Source: Alphaproteobacteria bacterium (GTDB lineage Bacteria; Pseudomonadota; Alphaproteobacteria; Sphingomonadales; Sphingomonadaceae). From it: 64,000 bases of DNA. Of this stretch, positions 8,635-16,724 are shown piece after piece (within the stretch, counting starts at the first letter, position 1; each line of letters opens with the position of its first letter). The notes beneath the pieces were generated by a model. The model worked only from the letters and a program-made list of their open reading frames with translations, searched no databases and had not been told where the DNA came from. A program made the translations under genes and the position numbers. The stretch is from NCBI GenBank assembly GCA_019232625.1, contig JAFANP010000042.1:1-64000 (forward strand), given 5' to 3'.

Positions 8635-10578
8635 CTACCAGCCGCCTCCTCCTCCTCCTCCGCCGCCGCCGCCCGAGGAGCCGCCGCCCCCCGAGCCGCT
8701 GCTCGAGCCGGGGGCGGTGGAGGCGGAGGCGACGGTGCTTGTGAGGGCGGCGCCGACCGTCGAGGCGAAGCGGCCGGGATTGGACCAGGCGTTCTGGCTG
8801 CCCGAATACCAGCCCATCGTGCGGCCCCGGTTGCGATCGGGATCGGCCGAGGCGGCGGCGAGGACGTCCTCGAAGCGGTCGGCCCAGCGATTCTCGACGC
8901 CGAGCGCGATGGCGTGGGGGAGGTAGCGCTCGAACAGCTCGGGCGTCTTCTCGGGCGGATGGAGGGTCTCGAGCCGGTCCTCCTCCGTGACCGAGAGATA
9001 TTTCTGGAAGCCGGCAATCTCGTCCATCACCTGCCGCCCCTCCCGGGTCGGCGCCGCCATCCAGCTGAACGCCGAGAGGACGAGCGGGACGGAGAGGAGC
9101 GGGGCGAGCATGGGGAGGATGCCGCCGGCATCGGCGGCGACGGCGAAGGCGATCGTCAGCATGAACGCGGCGCCGGCGGCGGGGAGGAGGGCGAGCGCGG
9201 CGAGCGGCCAGGAGCCGCCGGTCTTGGCGAGGCGGGAATGGGTGCCGGCGAAGATCGCCCCGCCGGCGAGGAGGAGGCCGAGGACCGGCGCCCCCCATTC
9301 CCCGTCGGAATAGGGATCGGTGAGCGCGATCGCGGCGCCGACGAAGAGCATGGCGGCGAGCAGCAGCGCGAGGCCCGCCCAGGCCCAGCCCTTGTTGGTG
9401 CGGAAGGTCTTGCCGAGATAGGCCTCCTCGAGGCCCTCGCGCAGGCGCTTCTGGGCGGCGGCGAAGGTGACGTGGTTCTTGTCGTCCATCTCGAGGCTGT
9501 CGCCGCCGGCGAACAAGGAGGCGAGCATGGCCCGCTCCGGCGGCGGCATGTCGTCGCCCTCCGCGGTCTTCTCGACCCGGGTCTTCTTCTTCGAGAAGAA
9601 GCCGCCTTCCTCCTCGACGAGGCGGAGCTTGCCGTGGACGCCGCCTTCGATCAGAGCGGCCGCGAAGGCGCGGTTGTCGTAGCCCATGCGGCGGACGTAG
9701 CGGATCGCCGCCGCCGACATGCCGCGGGGCGGCGTGAAGAGGGGGACGACGGTGCCCGGGAGCGGCCCTCGCCCGGCGCGGCGCCAGGCGTAGAAATAGA
9801 AGAAGCAGAGGCCGGCGAGGGCGAGGGCCGCGGCGGCGCGGGGGCCGTTCGTCGCCAGCCATTGCTGCGCCGCGGTCGGCGGCGGCGGCTCGGCGACGAC
9901 CCCCTTGGGCCAGGCGACGGCCACGGTCAGGCCTTCCTCCGGCCCGAGCGGCGCGGTGGTGCGGAAGAGGATCTCGCCGGGCTTCTCCCCGACCATTTCG
10001 GCACCGGCCGCGGTTGACCCTTGGGCGCCGGTGTAGATGGCGCGGTTCCCGAAGGTCGCCGGCCTCGGCAGGCGGATGCGCGCCTCGGCAAGGTCGATCG
10101 GGAAGGCCCAGCCGGTGCCGGTCGCGTTCCAGTAGAGCTCGTCATAGCCCGGGAAGAAGCCGAGCTGGCGGGTGGTGCGGTAATGGATGGTGTAGACGTG
10201 CTCGCCCGGGTCGAGCAGCCGGTCGGCGTCGCCGATCTTGACGCGGGTGCCGTTGTCGATCGATTCGGTGGTCCATTGCTCGGACCGGCCGTCGCGGGTG
10301 ACGTCCTCCACCTTGAAGCCGACGCGGACGGTGCGGCCGCCCCGCTCGTAGCGGGTCGGGAAGTCGCGCAGCAGGCCGTGGCGGAAGCGGTCGCCGGCGG
10401 CGCGGATGGCGATCGTCTCGGTGACGTCGAGGCTGGCGTCGGGCTGGACCGTGACGTCGCTGAGGAAGCGCACGATGCGCTCGTCGGCGCCGCCCTGCTC
10501 CGCGGCGGCCGCGGCGGCGGGAGCGAGGAGGAGCAGCGCGGCGAGGAGAAGCGCCGTCAGCCTCTCGAGACCGGCCAC
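8635..10578 (-). CDS. DUF2207 membrane protein
   Basis: The 647-residue protein has a signal peptide, then a beta-rich periplasmic domain (about 35-240) with VTVQPDASLDVTETI and HGLLRDFPTRY, which are DUF2207 hallmarks. A TM segment lies near 245-265, followed by a cytoplasmic part with RYVRRMGYDNRAFAAALIE. A cluster of hydrophobic helices sits near 400-490. The C-terminus is a Ser tract and an uninterrupted Gly run ending in Trp, as in many family members. The function is unknown. The gene follows lemA by 4 bp, a common pairing in bacteria. Confidence 0.9.
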   Translation of the reverse strand: MAGLERLTALLLAALLLLAPAAAAAAEQGGADERIVRFLSDVTVQPDASLDVTETIAIRAAGDRFRHGLLRDFPTRYERGGRTVRVGFKVEDVTRDGRSEQWTTESIDNGTRVKIGDADRLLDPGEHVYTIHYRTTRQLGFFPGYDELYWNATGTGWAFPIDLAEARIRLPRPATFGNRAIYTGAQGSTAAGAEMVGEKPGEILFRTTAPLGPEEGLTVAVAWPKGVVAEPPPPTAAQQWLATNGPRAAAALALAGLCFFYFYAWRRAGRGPLPGTVVPLFTPPRGMSAAAIRYVRRMGYDNRAFAAALIEGGVHGKLRLVEEEGGFFSKKKTRVEKTAEGDDMPPPERAMLASLFAGGDSLEMDDKNHVTFAAAQKRLREGLEEAYLGKTFRTNKGWAWAGLALLLAAMLFVGAAIALTDPYSDGEWGAPVLGLLLAGGAIFAGTHSRLAKTGGSWPLAALALLPAAGAAFMLTIAFAVAADAGGILPMLAPLLSVPLVLSAFSWMAAPTREGRQVMDEIAGFQKYLSVTEEDRLETLHPPEKTPELFERYLPHAIALGVENRWADRFEDVLAAASADPDRNRGRTMGWYSGSQNAWSNPGRFASTVGAALTSTVASASTAPGSSSGSGGGGSSGGGGGGGGGGGW

Positions 10579-10582
10579 CCGC

Positions 10583-11158
10583 TCAGCCCTTCGCGCCGAA
10601 CTTCACCACCGGGGCCGTCTGGATCGACGCGTCGTTGTCCTCGTAATATTCGGCCTCGGTGAAGCCCATAGGCCGGGCGATCGCGACGTTGGGGAAGGAC
10701 TGGATGCCGGTGTTGAGGTCGCGCGCCGTCGCGTTGTAATAGCGCCGCGCCCCCTGAAGCTGCTCCTCGATCTCGGAGAGCTCCCCCTGGAGCTGGCGGA
10801 AATTCTCGTCCGCCTTGAGGTCGGGATAGGCCTCGGCGACGGCCATCAGCCGGCCGAGCATCCCGGTCATCGCGGCGTCGGCCTGGGCCGTCTCGGCGAC
10901 GCCGCGGGCGCCGCTCGCGCTGCCGCGGAGCGCCGTCACCTGGCTCAGCACCTCGCGCTCGTGGGTGGCGTAGCCCTCGACCGTGCTGACCAGGTTCGGG
11001 ACGAGGTCGGCCCTTCGGCGCAGCTGAACGGTGATTCCGCTGAAGCCCTCCTTGGTGAGGGCGCGCAGGCGGACGAGGCGATTGTAGATTCCGATCGCCC
11101 ACAGCAGGAGGACGACGACGACGGCCAGCACGATCCAGCCCAGCATGCCCATGTTCAA
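10583..11158 (-). CDS. lemA: LemA family protein
   Basis: LemA proteins have one N-terminal membrane helix and a long helical bundle outside or inside the membrane. Here GWIVLAVVVVLLLWAIGIYN forms the anchor. It is followed by the signature YNRLVRLR, RRADLVPNL and the later YYNATARDLNTGIQSFPN. The 191 residues are the normal size. The exact role is unsettled. Pairing with a DUF2207 protein is frequent and suggests a shared envelope function. Confidence 0.92.
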   Translation of the reverse strand: MNMGMLGWIVLAVVVVLLLWAIGIYNRLVRLRALTKEGFSGITVQLRRRADLVPNLVSTVEGYATHEREVLSQVTALRGSASGARGVAETAQADAAMTGMLGRLMAVAEAYPDLKADENFRQLQGELSEIEEQLQGARRYYNATARDLNTGIQSFPNVAIARPMGFTEAEYYEDNDASIQTAPVVKFGAKG

Positions 11159-11214
11159 CTCCCCCCGAAGACGAGGCGTGTCTTAAGACGGAGCGGGAAG
11201 CTTTGTCGAGCGGA

Positions 11215-11652
11215 TCAGCCGGCGGCGGGGTGCGGCCTCGGCGCCGCCACCTCGCGCAGGGTCGCCTGCGCCTCGGGCACGGAGGTCACCACCTGCGGGC
11301 AGCGCAGGCAGGCCGCGCCGCCTATCTCGGCGTGCCAGCGGCAGGTGGGGCGGATCTGGCAGGACGGAAGGGTGGCGGCGACCGGCGGCAGCATCGCCGC
11401 GATGCGCGCGCCGAGGCTGCACCGCGTCCCGTCGTGATGGGCGCAGCGGCTCTCCTCGCAGCGGGCGGCGTAGCGGAACACCTGGGTCGGCTGGAGCGGG
11501 CCGAGCGCCTCGACCATCTCGCCCGTCACCGACGCGTCCGCCTTCAGATAGGCGACGCGGGGCTCCTCGGGCGTGCCGGCGACGATCCCGAAGATCCGCG
11601 CCTCCGCCATGTCCGGCTGGGCGCTCGGACAGGAGAGCGGCCGTTCCGCCAC
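11215..11652 (-). CDS. Cys-rich conserved protein, unknown
   Basis: The protein, about 145 residues, begins at GTG 11652; ATG 11610 is an alternative that would lose a conserved-looking Cys. It holds the segment IFGIVAGTPEEPRVAYLK and about nine cysteines, arranged as CEESRCAHH, C-S, C-I-R-P-TCRWH and CLRCPQVV. The Cys/His pattern suggests a zinc or iron-sulfur site. I have seen this architecture in sphingomonads as a hypothetical protein. It lies 11 bp after the 106-residue gene and is likely co-transcribed with it. Confidence 0.75.
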   Translation of the reverse strand: MAERPLSCPSAQPDMAEARIFGIVAGTPEEPRVAYLKADASVTGEMVEALGPLQPTQVFRYAARCEESRCAHHDGTRCSLGARIAAMLPPVAATLPSCQIRPTCRWHAEIGGAACLRCPQVVTSVPEAQATLREVAAPRPHPAAG

Positions 11653-11663
11653 GGCGCCTTCGC

Positions 11664-11984
11664 TCAGAACTCGCGAAGGTTCAGCGAGTCGCGCTCGACG
11701 AAGCCGGCGAGGTGCCCGCCCTTGCCGATCGGGATGACGACCGGATCGACCTGGATTCCCGACTTGGAGACGCCGCTCGCCACCGCCTGGGAGAAATGCT
11801 GGGCCTCGGTAAGGTCGCGGATCATCCGGCCGAGTATGTCCGGGCGGACGATGACGTTGTGGCCGCCCAAGGCCGCGGCGGAGCCGGCGTTGCGCTGCGT
11901 GGCGGCCTTGACGGCCTCGTCGACCACCCGCGACAAGTCGCGCGAGTTCACGAGCTTCGCTTTTCCGATCGTTTCGTCGCCCAT
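11664..11984 (-). CDS. small conserved protein, unknown
   Basis: The 106-residue soluble protein starts with GDETIGKAKLVNSRDLSRVV and contains GGHNVIVRPDILGRMIRDL and IQVDPVVIPIGKGGHLAGF. It has no signal or membrane segment. It shows normal coding character, and its downstream neighbour is a Cys-rich protein. I do not recognise a family. The start at 11984 is chosen because the upstream extension has no coding character. Confidence 0.7.
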   Translation of the reverse strand: MGDETIGKAKLVNSRDLSRVVDEAVKAATQRNAGSAAALGGHNVIVRPDILGRMIRDLTEAQHFSQAVASGVSKSGIQVDPVVIPIGKGGHLAGFVERDSLNLREF

Positions 11985-12102
11985 CCTGCATCTCCCCAAA
12001 GTGCGACTCGGCAGCAGGGATGCTCCCACTTTGGACGGACAGCGTCAAGAAGAGGGCAAGTCGAGCCCAGGGACTTGCAGGGTGTTGAAAAAGAGCCGGA
12101 AA

Positions 12103-13449
12103 CTACTTGTCGTCGCGGCCGAGCCACTCCTCCAGCCATTTGATCGTATATTCCCCCCGCTGGAACTCGGGATCCTCGATCAGCTTCTGGTGGAGGGGGA
12201 TCGTGGTCTTGAGCCCGTCGACGACGAACTCCTCGAGCGCGCGGCGCAAGCGCATGATGCAGCGCTCGCGGTTGGAGCCGTAGACGATCAGCTTGGCGAT
12301 CATGCTGTCGTAATAAGGCGGCACCCGATAGCCGCCGTAGAGGCCGCTATCGACGCGGACGTGCATGCCGCCGGGGGCGACGTAATTCTTCACCAGCCCG
12401 GGCGAGGGGGCGAAGGTCTGCGGATCCTCGGCGTTGATCCGGCACTCGATGGCGTGGCCGCGGAAGGCGACCTGCTCCTGGCTGCAGGAGAGGCCCTCGC
12501 CCGAGGCGACGCGGATCTGCTCGCGCACCAGATCGAGGCCGGTGATGTACTCGGTGACCGGATGCTCCACCTGCAGCCGGGTGTTCATCTCGATGAAGTA
12601 GAATTCCCCATTCTCGTAGAGGAACTCGATCGTGCCGGCGCCGCGATAGCCCATGTCGGCCATGGCGCGGGCGACGATGCCGCCCATCCGGTCCCGCTCG
12701 GCCGGGGCGATCACCGGGGAAGGCGCCTCCTCGAGCACCTTCTGGTGGCGGCGCTGAAGCGAGCAGTCGCGCTCGCCGAGATGGACGGCCTTGCCGTTGC
12801 CGTCGCCGAACACCTGGAACTCGATGTGGCGCGGGTCGCCGAGATATTTCTCGATGTAGACGGTGTCGTCGCCGAAGGCGTTCTTCGCCTCCGAGCGGGC
12901 CTGGCTGACCTGCGCCTCGAGCTCGTCCTCGGAGCGGACCACCTTCATGCCGCGCCCGCCGCCGCCGGAGGCCGCCTTGACGATGACGGGATAGCCCGCC
13001 GCCGCGGCGACGTCCCGCGCCTCGGCGAACCCTTCGACCGGCCCGTCCGAGCCGGGCACCAGCGGCAGGCCGAGCTTCGCGGCGGTGCGCTTCGCCTCGA
13101 TCTTGTCGCCCATCACGCGGATATGCTCGGGCTTGGGGCCGATCCAGACGATGCCGTGCGATTCGACGATCTCGGCGAAGCGGGCGTTCTCGGAGAGGAA
13201 GCCGTAGCCGGGATGGATCGCGTCGGCGTGGCTGATCTCGGCCGCCGAGATGATGTTGGGGATGTTGAGGTAGCTCTCCGCGGCGGGCGGCGGGCCGATG
13301 CAGATCGCCTCGTCGGCGAGCCGGACGTGCATAGCGTCGGAATCGGCGGTGGAATGAACAGCGACCGTCTTTATGCCCATCTCGTGGCAGGCGCGGTGGA
13401 TCCGAAGCGCGATCTCGCCCCGGTTGGCGATGAGGACCTTCCGGATCAT
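12103..13449 (-). CDS. accC: acetyl-CoA carboxylase, biotin carboxylase subunit
   Basis: AccC carboxylates biotin on AccB using ATP and bicarbonate, the first half-reaction of malonyl-CoA formation. The 448-residue protein is standard. It opens with [13 protein letters not shown] and shows the ATP-grasp glycine loop GGGGRGMKV, the catalytic stretch [14 protein letters not shown] and the conserved [12 protein letters not shown]. It is last in the aroQ-accB-accC cluster, 7 bp after accB. Confidence 0.97.
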   Translation of the reverse strand: MIRKVLIANRGEIALRIHRACHEMGIKTVAVHSTADSDAMHVRLADEAICIGPPPAAESYLNIPNIISAAEISHADAIHPGYGFLSENARFAEIVESHGIVWIGPKPEHIRVMGDKIEAKRTAAKLGLPLVPGSDGPVEGFAEARDVAAAAGYPVIVKAASGGGGRGMKVVRSEDELEAQVSQARSEAKNAFGDDTVYIEKYLGDPRHIEFQVFGDGNGKAVHLGERDCSLQRRHQKVLEEAPSPVIAPAERDRMGGIVARAMADMGYRGAGTIEFLYENGEFYFIEMNTRLQVEHPVTEYITGLDLVREQIRVASGEGLSCSQEQVAFRGHAIECRINAEDPQTFAPSPGLVKNYVAPGGMHVRVDSGLYGGYRVPPYYDSMIAKLIVYGSNRERCIMRLRRALEEFVVDGLKTTIPLHQKLIEDPEFQRGEYTIKWLEEWLGRDDK

Positions 13450-13456
13450 CCCCCGG

Positions 13457-13948
13457 TCACTCGACGATGACGAGCGGCTGGTCGAACTCGACCGGCTGGG
13501 CGTCGACGACGAGGACCTGGCGGACGGTGCCGGCGCGCGAGGCGAGGATCGGGTTCATCACCTTCATCGCCTCGACGATCAGCAGGGTGTCGCCCTCCTT
13601 CACCGCGTCGCCCGGGGAGACGAACGGCTTCGCGCCCGGCTCGCCGGAGAGGTAGACGGTGCCGACCATCGGCGACTTGACGGCGCCCGGATGGCTGGCC
13701 GGCGACGCTTCCGCGGCGGCGGGAGCCGGCGCGGCGGGGGTCGCGGCCGGGGCGGCGGGCGGCGGGGCGGCGGGGGCCGGGGCGGCGGCCGCGACGGCGA
13801 CCTGCCGCTTGACCACGATGCGCCGCTCGCCGTCCTCGACCTCGATCTCGGTCAGCGAATTCTCATTGAGGAGCTCGGCGAGCTGGCGCACGAGATCCGC
13901 CTCGATGCGCATGCCGCCCGCCTCGGGCGAGTCGCGTTCGTCGGTCAT
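13457..13948 (-). CDS. accB: acetyl-CoA carboxylase, biotin carboxyl carrier protein
   Basis: The 163-residue BCCP has an N-terminal helical domain, an Ala/Pro linker at about 50-85 and a C-terminal biotinyl domain. The biotinylated lysine is Lys129 in EAMKVMN. AccB carries the carboxyl group from AccC to the AccAD carboxyltransferase, whose genes are not in the window. It is flanked by aroQ (30 bp upstream) and accC (7 bp downstream). Confidence 0.96.
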   Translation of the reverse strand: MTDERDSPEAGGMRIEADLVRQLAELLNENSLTEIEVEDGERRIVVKRQVAVAAAAPAPAAPPPAAPAATPAAPAPAAAEASPASHPGAVKSPMVGTVYLSGEPGAKPFVSPGDAVKEGDTLLIVEAMKVMNPILASRAGTVRQVLVVDAQPVEFDQPLVIVE

Positions 13949-13978
13949 TCCATTCCCCTTGTTCGGGCGGCGCTTTAC

Positions 13979-14419
13979 TCAGAGCCGGGCCGCCGCGTCC
14001 AGAGCCAGCGCATAGCCGAGGGCGCCGAAGCCCGCGACGCTGCCCTTCGCGACCGGCGCGATCAGGCTGCGCCGCCGGAAGCTTTCACGCGCCTGCGGGT
14101 TGGAGAGGTGGACCTCGATCACCGGCACGTCCACCGCCTTGACCGCGTCGTGGAGGGCGACGGACGTGTGGGTGAGCCCGCCGGGATTGAGGATCACCGC
14201 CCTGGCGCCCTCCGCCTGCGCCTCGTGCAGCCAGTCGATCAGGTGGCCCTCGTGGTTCGACTGGCGGATCTCGACGGCGAGGCCGAGCTCGCGCGCCCGG
14301 TCCTCGAGCCGCCCGGCGATGTCGTCGAGCGTGTCGTCCCCGTAGATTTCCGGCTCGCGCAGGCCGAGCAGGTTGAGATTGGGGCCGTTCAGCACGTAGA
14401 CGGTGGGTAGCGTCGCCAT
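13979..14419 (-). CDS. aroQ: type II 3-dehydroquinate dehydratase
   Basis: This 146-residue enzyme dehydrates 3-dehydroquinate in the shikimate pathway. Type II signatures are [19 protein letters not shown] at the start, with the catalytic region [26 protein letters not shown] and [16 protein letters not shown]. It forms small dodecamers in the cytoplasm. It heads the conserved aroQ-accB-accC cluster and is divergent from thiS with only 23 bp between the start codons. Confidence 0.96.
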   Translation of the reverse strand: MATLPTVYVLNGPNLNLLGLREPEIYGDDTLDDIAGRLEDRARELGLAVEIRQSNHEGHLIDWLHEAQAEGARAVILNPGGLTHTSVALHDAVKAVDVPVIEVHLSNPQARESFRRRSLIAPVAKGSVAGFGALGYALALDAAARL

Positions 14420-14442
14420 GGCGGCACGCTATAGGGCCCCTC

Positions 14443-14661
14443 GTGGTTTACGACGACACCTTTTCGATCACGGTCAACGGCGAGCATCGCCGAGTCCCCA
14501 AGGGGATCAGCATCGCCGAGCTGGCGCTGGAGCTCGGACTGGAGCCGACCCGGGTGGCCGTGGAGCGCAACCTCGAGATCGTGCCCCGCTCGACGCTCGC
14601 CGACGTGAAGGTCGAGGACGGCGACGATTACGAGATCGTCACCTTCGTGGGCGGGGGCTGA
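14443..14661 (+). CDS. thiS: sulfur carrier protein ThiS
   Basis: ThiS is a ubiquitin-fold sulfur carrier for the thiazole half of thiamine. The 72-residue protein ends in the required Gly-Gly (TFVGGG), which is adenylated and thiocarboxylated. It opens with [15 protein letters not shown]. The GTG start at 14443 lies only 23 bp from the divergent aroQ start, so there is no room for a TPP riboswitch; transcription may be nearly leaderless. thiG follows after 4 bp. Confidence 0.92.
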   Translation: MVYDDTFSITVNGEHRRVPKGISIAELALELGLEPTRVAVERNLEIVPRSTLADVKVEDGDDYEIVTFVGGG

Positions 14662-14665
14662 GGGG

Positions 14666-15436
14666 ATGGACGACAGCTGGAGTGTCGCCGGGCGCCGCTT
14701 CGAGTCGCGCCTCATCGTCGGGACGGGAAAGTACAGGGACTTCGCTCAGAACGCGGCGGCGGTGGAGGCTTCGGGGGCCCAGATCGTCACCGTGGCGGTG
14801 CGGCGGGTCAACATCTCCGACCCGAAGCAGCCGGTGCTGATGGACTTCATCGACCCCAGGAAGGTCACCTACCTCCCCAACACCGCCGGCTGCTTCACCG
14901 CCGAGGAGGCGATCCGGACTCTGCGCCTGGCGCGGGAGGCGGGCGGGTGGACGCTGGTGAAGCTCGAGGTGCTGGGCGAGGCGAAGACCCTCTATCCGGA
15001 CATGGTCGAGACCCTGCGGGCGACCGAGATACTCGCGCGCGAAGGCTTCGAGCCGATGGTCTATTGCGCCGACGACCCGATCGCGGCGAAGCGGCTGGAG
15101 GATGCCGGGGCGGTGGCGATCATGCCGCTCGGAGCGCCGATCGGCTCGGGCCTGGGGCTCCAGAACGAGGTGATGGTCCGGATCATGGTCGAGCAGGCGA
15201 AGGTGCCGGTGCTGGTCGACGCCGGAGTCGGCACGGCCTCGGACGCTGCGGTGGCGATGGAGTTGGGCTGCACCGGCGTCCTCATGAACACCGCCATCGC
15301 CGAGGCGAAGGACCCGGTGCTGATGGCCCGGGCGATGAAGCTCGCGGTGGAGAGCGGCCGCCTCGCCTATCGCGCCGGCCGAATGGGCAAGCGTCGCTAC
15401 GCCGACCCCTCGAGCCCGCTGGCCGGCCTGATCTGA
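14666..15436 (+). CDS. thiG: thiazole synthase
   Basis: ThiG condenses deoxyxylulose phosphate, dehydroglycine and ThiS-thiocarboxylate into the thiamine thiazole. The 256-residue TIM barrel keeps RLIVGTGKY at the start, the Schiff-base lysine near Lys99 in TLVKLEVLG, and the phosphate loop near [10 protein letters not shown] and [19 protein letters not shown]. It is tightly linked to thiS. thiC, thiE and thiO are not in the window. Confidence 0.96.
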   Translation: MDDSWSVAGRRFESRLIVGTGKYRDFAQNAAAVEASGAQIVTVAVRRVNISDPKQPVLMDFIDPRKVTYLPNTAGCFTAEEAIRTLRLAREAGGWTLVKLEVLGEAKTLYPDMVETLRATEILAREGFEPMVYCADDPIAAKRLEDAGAVAIMPLGAPIGSGLGLQNEVMVRIMVEQAKVPVLVDAGVGTASDAAVAMELGCTGVLMNTAIAEAKDPVLMARAMKLAVESGRLAYRAGRMGKRRYADPSSPLAGLI

Positions 15437-15461
15437 GGAAGCGAAGAGGGGCGAAATAGGA

Positions 15462-15800
15462 ATGACCAAGAATGTGAAGGCGGCGCTGATCGTCGGGGCC
15501 GTGCTCGCGCTGCTGGGAGGCTTCGTGTGGCACGCCATCGCCGAGGGCCGGAAGATGACGGCGGCGGGGACGGCGACGGTGATCGGTTCGGAATTCGTGC
15601 GCGACTCGGACAGCAGCAGCCTCGACGAAACCCGAGTCCGCTACCGGTTCGAGGCGGGCGGCAAGCCGGTCGAGGGCAGCCATGCCGTCTCCGGCCCCGA
15701 CCGGACCGGCGACTATCCCGCCGGCGGGACCGTCCAGATCTGCTACAACCCGCAGGAACCGGAATCCTCCCGGCTCAACACCGGCGGCGCCTGCGGCTGA
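15462..15800 (+). CDS. DUF3592 domain membrane protein
   Basis: The 112-residue protein has one N-terminal membrane helix (VKAALIVGAVLALLGGFVWH) and a small beta-rich domain with ATVIGSEF, RVRYRFEAGGKPVEG and VQICYNPQEPESSRL, the pattern of DUF3592. The domain is probably periplasmic or extracytoplasmic, and its role is unknown. A Shine-Dalgarno-like aggaatg lies at the start. It follows thiG by 25 bp but is not known to be involved in thiamine synthesis. Confidence 0.8.
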   Translation: MTKNVKAALIVGAVLALLGGFVWHAIAEGRKMTAAGTATVIGSEFVRDSDSSSLDETRVRYRFEAGGKPVEGSHAVSGPDRTGDYPAGGTVQICYNPQEPESSRLNTGGACG

Positions 15801-15830
15801 TCGGCAGGCCGCCTGATTGATCGGCGGCGG

Positions 15831-15844
15831 ATATACGCGTATAT
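15831..15844. promoter_or_regulatory. palindromic operator candidate for vapBC
   Basis: A perfect 14-bp palindrome, atatacgcgtatat, ends 7 bp before the antitoxin start codon. It is unusually AT-rich for this genome. Antitoxins of the AbrB/MazE fold usually bind such palindromes over their own promoter, so it is the likely autoregulatory site. Confidence 0.6.
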
Positions 15845-15851
15845 ACGGCGG

Positions 15852-16091
15852 ATGGGCGCGGTGACGAAGACCTTCAAGAGCGGGAACAGCGTCGCGGTTC
15901 GGCTTCCGAAGGAAACGGGGCTCGAGGCGGGCGTAGACGTGGAGATCGAGACCTTAGGTCGCGGAGTCGTGATCCGGCCTCGCTCCCAATATAGCGGCCG
16001 GGATCTGATTGAAGCGCTGGTCAGGCTGCCGAAGCCGAGAAAGGTTCAGGAGCGGGATCCGGTCGAGGCCCCGGAGCGGCCGGGCCTCTGA
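15852..16091 (+). CDS. vapB: VapB-type antitoxin, AbrB/MazE fold
   Basis: The 79-residue protein has the swapped-hairpin AbrB/MazE DNA-binding fold: VTKTFKSGNSVAVRLPKE, followed by GVDVEIETLGRGVVIRPR. The C-terminal third is charged and would thread into the toxin. It is directly followed by a PIN-domain gene, 3 bp away, which makes it a type II toxin-antitoxin pair. A 14-bp palindrome just upstream probably serves autoregulation. Confidence 0.9.
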   Translation: MGAVTKTFKSGNSVAVRLPKETGLEAGVDVEIETLGRGVVIRPRSQYSGRDLIEALVRLPKPRKVQERDPVEAPERPGL

Positions 16092-16094
16092 ACC

Positions 16095-16493
16095 TTGGCG
16101 GCGCTGATCGACACCAACGTCGCTATCTATGTCCGCGACGGCCAGGAAGAGGTGGCGGCGCGGGTGGCGGAGCTGCCCGCCGCTCCGCTGATCTCGATCG
16201 TCACACGCGTGGAGCTGGAAGGCGGCGTTGTCCGGGAGAAGGAAGATCGCGCGCTTCGCCGCGCGCGGCTCGACACCTTTCTGTCGATCGTCGACGAGCT
16301 GCCTTTCGCGAGCCGTGAGGCCGTCGCTTACTCGAAGATCATAGAAGCGCGAGGTTATTCGCGTCGGCAGATATTCGACCGGATGATCGCCGCCACCGCG
16401 ATCGTTCATCAGCTGCGCCTGATCACGTTCAACGGAGAAGATTTTCATTCCATAGAGGGTCTCGACCTCGAGGTCTGGCCGTCTCCGGTCTGA
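16095..16493 (+). CDS. vapC: VapC-type PIN-domain toxin ribonuclease
   Basis: PIN-domain VapC toxins are Mg-dependent endoribonucleases, often cutting initiator tRNA or rRNA. The acidic centre is visible as Asp6 (LIDTNVA), Glu40 (VTRVELEGG), Asp95 (IFDRMIAA) and Asp116 (TFNGEDF). The 132 residues are the normal length. The start is TTG at 16095 with no ATG nearby. AT content is somewhat higher than in its neighbours, which fits a transferred module. Palindromic elements follow at 16581. Confidence 0.9.
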   Translation: MAALIDTNVAIYVRDGQEEVAARVAELPAAPLISIVTRVELEGGVVREKEDRALRRARLDTFLSIVDELPFASREAVAYSKIIEARGYSRRQIFDRMIAATAIVHQLRLITFNGEDFHSIEGLDLEVWPSPV

Positions 16494-16580
16494 ACGTCCC
16501 GGAGAGGCGGCGACCGGCTCCGCCATGCCGCAGCCCAACGCGATCCGCTCGTGCATCCTTCCTTCGCCGATGCCGTTCTA

Positions 16581-16705
16581 GACCATGATCGCTTCAGGCT
16601 GAATCAGCCTGAAGCGTGAATCATGGTCCAGACATGTATCGAGAGCCTGATTCACGCCTCAGGTTGAAACGCCACCGGCGTTTCAACCTGAGACGAGCAG
16701 GCTCT
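16581..16705. repeat. twin hairpin element between vapC and the methyltransferase fusion
   Basis: Two strong inverted repeats lie in tandem. The first has 13-bp arms at 16590-16602 and 16604-16616, with outer arms at 16581-16589 and 16620-16628. The second has 16-bp arms at 16658-16673 and 16677-16692, with outer arms at 16642-16649 and 16698-16705. Segment 16615-16623 is complementary to 16648-16656, so the hairpins can refold into an alternative pairing. There is no T run. It may be a mobile palindrome, a terminator pair or a leader switch for the downstream gene. Confidence 0.8.
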
Positions 16706-16724
16706 AAGCGGGCGAGGAGCATGG

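Noticed and set aside
12103-15436. TPP or biotin riboswitch near thiS or accB
   Set aside because: The aroQ-thiS gap is 23 bp and the accB-aroQ gap is 30 bp, both too short for a riboswitch, and no conserved motif is seen.
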